Source: Leucocoprinus leucothites (taxonomy: Eukaryota; Basidiomycota; Agaricomycetes; Agaricales; Agaricaceae). From it: a DNA stretch of 64,000 bases. Of the stretch, positions 59,200-64,000 are shown piece by piece; positions within the stretch are counted from its first letter, which is position 1; every line of letters begins with the position of its first letter. Location: positions 1,240,001 to 1,304,000 of the forward strand of contig JAACJO010000001.1 of NCBI GenBank assembly GCA_013368445.1. Reading direction: 5' to 3'. The notes under the pieces are model-generated. The model was not told the DNA's origin. It did not search any database and saw only the letters and a program-made list of their open reading frames with translations. A program made the translations under genes and the position numbers.

Positions 59200-59363
59200 G
59201 GGAGTGGGGGGAATAGATGAGAGAGGGATAGCGTGTATGTATGGAGGCTGCCCAGAGGTGTGACCTTCGCTGACTAAGCAATTGCCCCTTGCAATGTGTC
59301 TGATTTATGGACTCCAGCTTGTTCTCATCAGTTTGAGGATCTCTTCAGATACCAGGCTGTTCC

Positions 59364-59917
59364 ATGCCCTCATTCAGTTCCATGTTCACGGCCTCCTCGG
59401 ACGTTACTGCTCATGCCACATTCGACGATCTCGTAGCATCCTACCGGATGCCACCTCCTGGTCCCAATTATTTTCGGGCAAGGCGGCAACTCTGGCTCAC
59501 ACCCAGGTCCGACAGAGGTCAGAAAATAAAACAATCTCCCGTATCCTCCGCACAAAAAAGATTAGTAGAAATTCTTCAGGCGCCTGAGGCTGTCTACAGT
59601 GATTCTTGTTGGAGAAATGGGATTGAAAAGGCTTGGAAAGGGCTATCCAAAGGAGAGCGTCTTAGGCACCGGTTGCCTCTGTCCCTTACTGTAAGCTGTT
59701 TTTATTGGCTATTTATAGGCATCACAAAAATTAATCCCTGACTTTACTCCAGATCAAGGTTCTGCAAGCGTCGTGGATACGTGACGATACCTGGCCAGCG
59801 GGTATGCGGGCTCCAGAATCAGACGATGAAGTTCCCGAAGAGCCCTCACCTGAACCAATGGTGCTTGAACGCATCGACATTACGAAACCTATTCCGGAGC
59901 TATCTATACTCTCGTAG
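59364..59917 (+). CDS. Small conserved fungal protein, possibly Gag1-like clamp (DUF4050)
   Basis: The protein is about 165 residues in two exons. The start ATG 59364 gives MPSFSSMFTASSDVTAHATF. FRARRQLWLTPRS, SAQKRLVEILQAPEAVYSDS, CWRNGIEKAWKGLSKGERLR and HRLPLSLT follow. An intron at about 59691-59752 joins to IKVLQASWIRDDTWPAGM. An acidic end reads SDDEVPEEPSPEPMVLERID with stop TAG 59915-59917. A compact pattern of an early R-x-x-WL and a late domain ending in W-x-x-D-x-x-WP recalls the Gag1-like clamp domain of fungi, but I am not sure. No membrane segment is seen. It is divergent from GRR1, 164 bp away. Confidence 0.6.
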
Positions 59918-60147
59918 TAGACTATCGATCTCGCTGCGGTCACACTCGATCTCAAGCTGAGACGTCGTTTTTAATCACTGGTGCATCATCAGGCGAAAAG
60001 CTGTTGCAAGGGATGATATTTGCTACGGTGAATTCCGGTGCCCTATGTAGTGCTATGCTAACGCGAGGTCAATTTTAATGATGTGATTGTCTGAAGTTAT
60101 GATCGAGATGGTGGAGAGACCTGGAAGGATGATTAATAGACTGCATA

Positions 60148-60536
60148 TCAAATAGATAGCCAACCCACAAGTATAACGCCATCTCCTCTTACAAAGAGCA
60201 TTTCCGACTTCCGTTTCGCAACCTAGGTGCATCATAATGAGCTCTGTGATTGCTTTGCATCGTGCTGACTCCTACATTGATGGTCTGGTCTGGCGAATCT
60301 GTATCCACAATCATAATAGTCTCCTCTACGTCACTCAATATGAGGTTCATATGTCCATCATAAGCCTTTTCAGGGCACTCAATAGAGCGAATATGTGTTA
60401 GACGAAGTCACGTACTTACATGGAGGATACCAGTCAATTCTCGATCGCCTCTTAGCTTCACAAAAACGCGTTCACTAAGTGACAAGCGAATCAAATCAAA
60501 TGGCTCCTGGATTCCAGATGCGACTGCGGGGTCCAT
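60148..60536 (-). CDS. LSM3: U6 snRNA-associated LSm3
   Basis: LSm3 is a member of the LSm2-8 ring on U6 snRNA and of the cytoplasmic LSm1-7 decapping ring. The start ATG at 60534-60536 gives [20 protein letters not shown]. Sm1 reads [20 protein letters not shown] and [16 protein letters not shown]. After an intron (GTAGGA...CCTAG, about 60209-60258) Sm2 reads [20 protein letters not shown], and the end is WLSI with stop TGA 60148-60150. A first intron lies between GILH and AYDGH. Length is about 90 residues, as usual. It is divergent from U1-C. Confidence 0.95.
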
Positions 60537-60700
60537 GACGCTTGTGTCGTGTCGAGGTCGAATATTGAATGCTCGAAGTTGAAGTGCATAAAGCGACTGC
60601 GCCACTTCTGAGTGTCACGTGGGTAACAGTATTTTGGAACTCCGCGGGTTGCCAGTAACTTTCAAAGGTTTGGGCCTTGACATCATTCTCGACCTTTACC
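60537..60700. promoter_or_regulatory. Shared divergent promoter of LSM3 and U1-C
   Basis: Only 164 bp separate the two start codons. The region must contain both promoters and both leaders. A CACGTGACACTC sequence at about 60615-60626 includes an E-box-like CACGTG. No TATA element is obvious. Confidence 0.6.
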
Positions 60701-61554
60701 ATGCCAGTGAGCATCCATGTTTCATGGTTCGAAATTTATGCACTGACCTGATTCACCCTTTTGATATAGAAACATTATTGCGATTACTGTGATGTTTTTT
60801 TAACTCATGACTCTGCATCAGGTGAGCCTTCTTGACTAGATACCCCGTCAAGCAGCTTCTGAGTGCCATTCTCATTCAGTCCGGAAGGCTCATAACAATG
60901 GTCGTAATCACCTAGCGAACGTCAGGGATTACTATGCCTGTACGTTACCTTTTCTTTTCCCCGCTTGAGGTAGTGACTCATGCGCTTGACCAGCACTCGG
61001 ACACGATAAAGCGCAAAATATTATTGACCAGATCACAGCAGCATATGAGACTACAGGTGGACCTCCTCCAGGAGGTTTTGGTTTTGGTCCTCATCATCTA
61101 GGGGCACCTCCGCCCAACTTTGGTGGTCCGATGCCTCCACCAGGCTTCAATGGAGGTGTGTTGTGATAACCCTACCCCTGTCATATGAACTAACTCACTG
61201 CTGAAGGCCGTCCTCCATTTCCCCCTGGCCCAGGATTTCCTCCCATGATGCCCCCAGGTGCGCCACCCTTCCCTCCTAACGGGATGCCCCCACCAGGAAT
61301 GCCTCCCCCCGGTGCCTTCCCACCTGGTACGTCCCTTCTTTCTGTCTACCTTTTACTATCACTTATACTTTTTCTCAGGTGGTCCTCCGTTCCCCCCAGG
61401 CGGCGGACCTCCTGGATCTCAAAATCAACCGCCTTTCCCTCCAGGTGGTGGCCCACCAGCGAACCAGCAATCTCCATCCAATGGAGGTCCTCCGGGTCCT
61501 CCAGGAGGTATGATGCACCCTGACAGGATGAGGATGATGAGCGGCGGAAGATAG
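60701..61554 (+). CDS. YHC1: U1 small nuclear ribonucleoprotein C
   Basis: U1-C stabilises pairing of U1 snRNA with the 5' splice site. The first coding exon is only six bases, ATGCCA at 60701-60706, followed by GTGAGC and an intron to 60769. Exon 2 then reads KHYCDYCDVFLTHDSASV. Together with the next exon (RKAHNNGRNHLANVRDYYA) it forms the U1-type C2H2 zinc finger: Cys-x2-Cys and two His. The helix continues LGHDKAQNIIDQITAAYETT. The rest is a Pro/Gly/Met-rich tail (GFGFGPHHLGAPPPNFGGPM) ending HPDRMRMMSGGR with stop TAG 61552-61554. Five introns are present, several in the low-complexity part. About 190 residues, normal for filamentous fungi. Confidence 0.95.
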
Positions 61555-62236
61555 GCCCGTTTAGAGCCGGGGTGCTGCCACAGGTATTACAGTTGGTTTG
61601 GATTGCAGTATCCTTCATTAGTCCTAGCTCTCGCTCAAGCAAGATATGTTTCGATAAGCCTCCTCGGAATTTTTCAACCACCTCCATGTATGGGAGTTGC
61701 TAGTTACCTAGATGTGGACAGGCCTGGGGAACTGGCTTCATTATTACTTGTAACTACTTTCGTGATGTCAACATGACGATTAAAGAATAATGCCTATAGT
61801 TGGGAAGACCGGGTCAAGCATCGTATGCGTTTATGGACATTTGCTAGCATCAATATATTGGAAGTACGGCACTTAAGTATTGCGCATCCGAGTTCCGAGT
61901 ATGGTCGGGAGAAGCTGTCAGGTCCATCGTGATTCATCCATCGTGATAGGAGCACTTGTGTAGTGAACAACTTTCAAGTTCAAGTCCCAGATTTGCGGGC
62001 CCCGGCAGTTCCAGACTATGCTTAAAGTACCGGCGAGTAGGCTTCTATCTCTTCCTACTGACGTTTGTGGATGGAGCTATCGAAGGTCAAGTTGAGCGAC
62101 CTGTAGAAAGACGAACGTGCGCCGACCATTTATGGAAGGTGCCAGCCAGGTTCGCGAAGCAGCCAGTCGCACACTCTATATATAGGACCACCTCACCAAC
62201 ATCACCTTTTCTCCTTTTTCGCCCCGTCCTTGCTGT
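61555..62236. other. Intergenic region with the VTC1 promoter
   Basis: These 682 bp carry no supported exon. A TATATATA element close to VTC1 is listed separately. An open frame at 61956-62390 overlaps VTC1 in another frame and is not believed. Confidence 0.5.
62177..62184 (+). promoter_or_regulatory. TATA box upstream of VTC1
   Basis: TATATATA lies 53 bases before the VTC1 start codon, followed by a C/T-rich leader. This spacing fits a core promoter. Confidence 0.6.
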
Positions 62237-62854
62237 ATGTCGACACAACCTCTCCTGCAGCGTACTGCGTCCAAGCGCATTGCACTTCCAGTCCGTGTTG
62301 AGCCCAAGGTCTCCTTTGCCAACGAACGCACTTTTCTTTCATGGCTCCACTTCACCGTTGTCCTTGGCGGCCTCGCCGTCGGTTTGCTGAACTTCGGTGA
62401 CAAGGTACGCGGGAGCCATGTGTTCACACATCTGCAAGGAACTCAACAATTCCTCTTTTGGTTTCAAGGTCGGCAAGATCAGCGCTGGAATGTTCTCTGT
62501 TGTTGGTCAGCACCCATGTTGAATCCTTGACACTGGGCAGGAAACTGAAAAGTGAATCCCGTCTCTTTAGCTATGGCCATCATGGTTTACGCACTATATA
62601 CCTATCACTGGCGAGCTGCTTCAATTCGTCGTGGTGGGCGAGGGCCGTATGATGACAGGATTGGGCCAGTATGTTTCCCGTGACTTCTGTCTTCCCGATT
62701 TAAGCGTCAATCTGATTCCTTGGTTGATATAGACTGTTCTTTGCATCGCATTATTGGGTACGTCATCCGAGAGAGAATTTGGAGTCAAAAACCGATTTTT
62801 TTTTGCACAGTCGCTGTTATTGTCAACTTCATTTTGAGGTTTACTGAGGGTTAA
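62237..62854 (+). CDS. VTC1: Vacuolar transporter chaperone 1 (VTC1, DUF202)
   Basis: The small membrane subunit of the polyphosphate polymerase complex of the vacuole. Length is about 125 residues. The start ATG 62237 gives [20 protein letters not shown]. Conserved [20 protein letters not shown] precedes three membrane helices: [38 protein letters not shown] and [18 protein letters not shown]. The loop [14 protein letters not shown] is conserved. The end is TEG with stop TAA 62852-62854. Introns are at 62405-62468 (accepting at TTTCAAG), 62503-62570 and 62668-62733, with a further short one near the third helix. A partner VTC4 is not in this window. Confidence 0.95.
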
Positions 62855-62994
62855 GGATTCAAAATTTCAGGGGCTACTCCACCGCACATCGATATGTACT
62901 GCTTTGCTTGTATTTCACTTTGCTTCTCAATGTTCCCCTGTGGCTCGATTCACATTGATCTATATACAGACAGTTCCTTGTATTTAGCTGCATC

Positions 62995-64000
62995 TCAATT
63001 TCGTTTCTGCCTCTTTGTATTTGTTCGTGTATCTACCGAAGAAACGGACATGGACCTTCGAAACTATTATCACAAGTTAATCAACAATCAAAGGTGGAAG
63101 TCTCAAGTCAAGCTCACCTGTTTGCGACTTCCTCTCCCGCTTCGTGCACTAGCGACGCTCTGGGCCCGACCATCCTCATCAGCTTCACCATCAACCATGC
63201 TCTCATCAGCGTCTATCCCTTCTGCCTTAACTTCTTCACCCTCTTGTCCCTCGTTGAGACCTAGCTGCGTCCTAAGAACTTCTAAGTCATAATCCACTTT
63301 GTCTACGACTCGTTTCATCTCAACCAGGGCCACTGTAGCTTCAACAAGGGATTCAAGCTGCGCAACATTATCGCGTGTTGGCATAACTAGCCGCGAATGA
63401 GAGATCCCCAGTTCCGTAAGCGCTTGTGTAACTTTGGGTGCAATAGCGGCTTTGGGCGTTGGCATCTTAAAAGACCGCAAAAAAGCTGGCTGGTGCGCTG
63501 CCTTGGTTGCAGAAGTTGTATTAGGGAGCTCCGTCCGGATGATACAATTTTGAGCGTCTATATGGGCATGTCAGCGGACAGACAACCAAGAAGCTTTAAA
63601 GATTTACCGAAAGCCGCGTTCTTCGCTGGTTGCGGTCGCTTGATAACGGGCGCACTAACGCTCGATGTAGATGGCGTAACCGGCGATTCCAAGTCAATGC
63701 CATTCTTCCGTTTCTTTACCTTTGAGTCAATGGCGGGGACTTGACCAAGTGAAGCAACATCATCTTCTGTAACATCCGGGAGACCAGAGTCTATGCCTGC
63801 GAGTAGTCGTAGAAGATCTTCACGCTCTCTCTTGAACCGCCTCTCGTTCTGCTCAAGCTTCTTGATTTCGATGTAAAGTGCCTCTTCTTCCAGTGCCTGT
63901 TCCGGAGTTCGATTCTCAAGACTTGTGAGGTACTTCTTACGTGTGAGCTCGCGTTCTGGTGAAGTCAGCCGGGTGAAGAATTAACAACACTCAGAAACGA
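62995..64000 (-). CDS. SWC4: SWR1/NuA4 subunit SWC4 (DMAP1), 5'-truncated by window edge
   Basis: A subunit shared by the SWR1 chromatin remodeller and NuA4 acetyltransferase. The N-terminal SANT domain lies beyond the window. The first exon in view reads ERELTRKKYLTSLENRTPEQ and ALYIEIKKLEQNERRFKRER, the DMAP1 coiled coil, then DLLRLLAGIDSGLPDVTEDD. After two introns it continues LTELGISHSRLVMPTRDNV, QLESLVEATVALVEMKRVVD and KVDYDLEVLRTQLGL, the C-terminal DMAP1 domain. An acidic segment follows. The last exon, after GTGAGC...AATAG, reads FRRSMSVSSVDTRTNTKRQK and ends RN with stop TGA 62995-62997. Upstream of 63955 the sequence is intron. It is convergent with VTC1. Confidence 0.88.

Noticed and set aside
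61970..61995. GTTCAAGTCC resembling a tRNA T-loop
   Set aside because: The T-stem does not pair and no cloverleaf could be drawn.

Overview
The window is nuclear DNA from a filamentous basidiomycete, most likely an agaricomycete. Genes are dense and alternate between strands. Almost every one is cut by several introns of about 48-70 bp with GT...AG ends. Proteins match basidiomycete-style families: STB6-like, a RING-LON protein, Dbl-type RhoGEFs, GRR1 and an RNAi polymerase. No rRNA, tRNA, transposon, CRISPR or virus-like gene was recognised. Genus and species cannot be read from the sequence. I count 28 protein-coding genes, two of them cut by the window ends. Boundaries were set by reading splice junctions by eye, so terminal codons are firmer than some internal exons.

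1-16 kb: the 3' part of the ribosome-biogenesis helicase SPB4; a PX/PXB lipid-binding protein; a large STB6-like protein; a RING-LON ubiquitin ligase divergent from it; a 1.4 kb gene-free stretch; and the ER chaperone CCDC47. 16-25 kb: a small unknown gene, glucose-6-phosphate dehydrogenase divergent from THO subunit THOC5, the E2 enzyme UBC8, and a coiled-coil RING protein. 25-34 kb: two different RhoGEF genes placed tail to tail.

35-46 kb: a diverged F-box/LRR paralogue of GRR1, a tiny membrane protein, a membrane-anchored tandem amidohydrolase, a Reb1-type Myb protein, a CCDC97-like protein and a C2H2 zinc-finger protein. 46-56 kb: an RNA-dependent RNA polymerase, a DUF676-like lipase, N-terminal acetyltransferase NAA10 and a PAF-acetylhydrolase-like lipase. 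56-64 kb: GRR1 itself, a small Gag1-like gene, a divergent LSM3/U1-C pair, VTC1 and the 3' part of SWC4.

The genes are mostly housekeeping and show no obvious cluster for one pathway. RNA processing (SPB4, THOC5, LSM3, U1-C) and ubiquitin control (UBC8, GRR1, RING-LON) recur. The most interesting points are the GRR1 paralogue in the same window, the amidohydrolase with a second module that has lost its metal motif, the LSM3/U1-C shared promoter with a 6-base coding first exon, and two apparent reading-frame breaks in otherwise well conserved genes. I did not find a convincing new multi-gene system.
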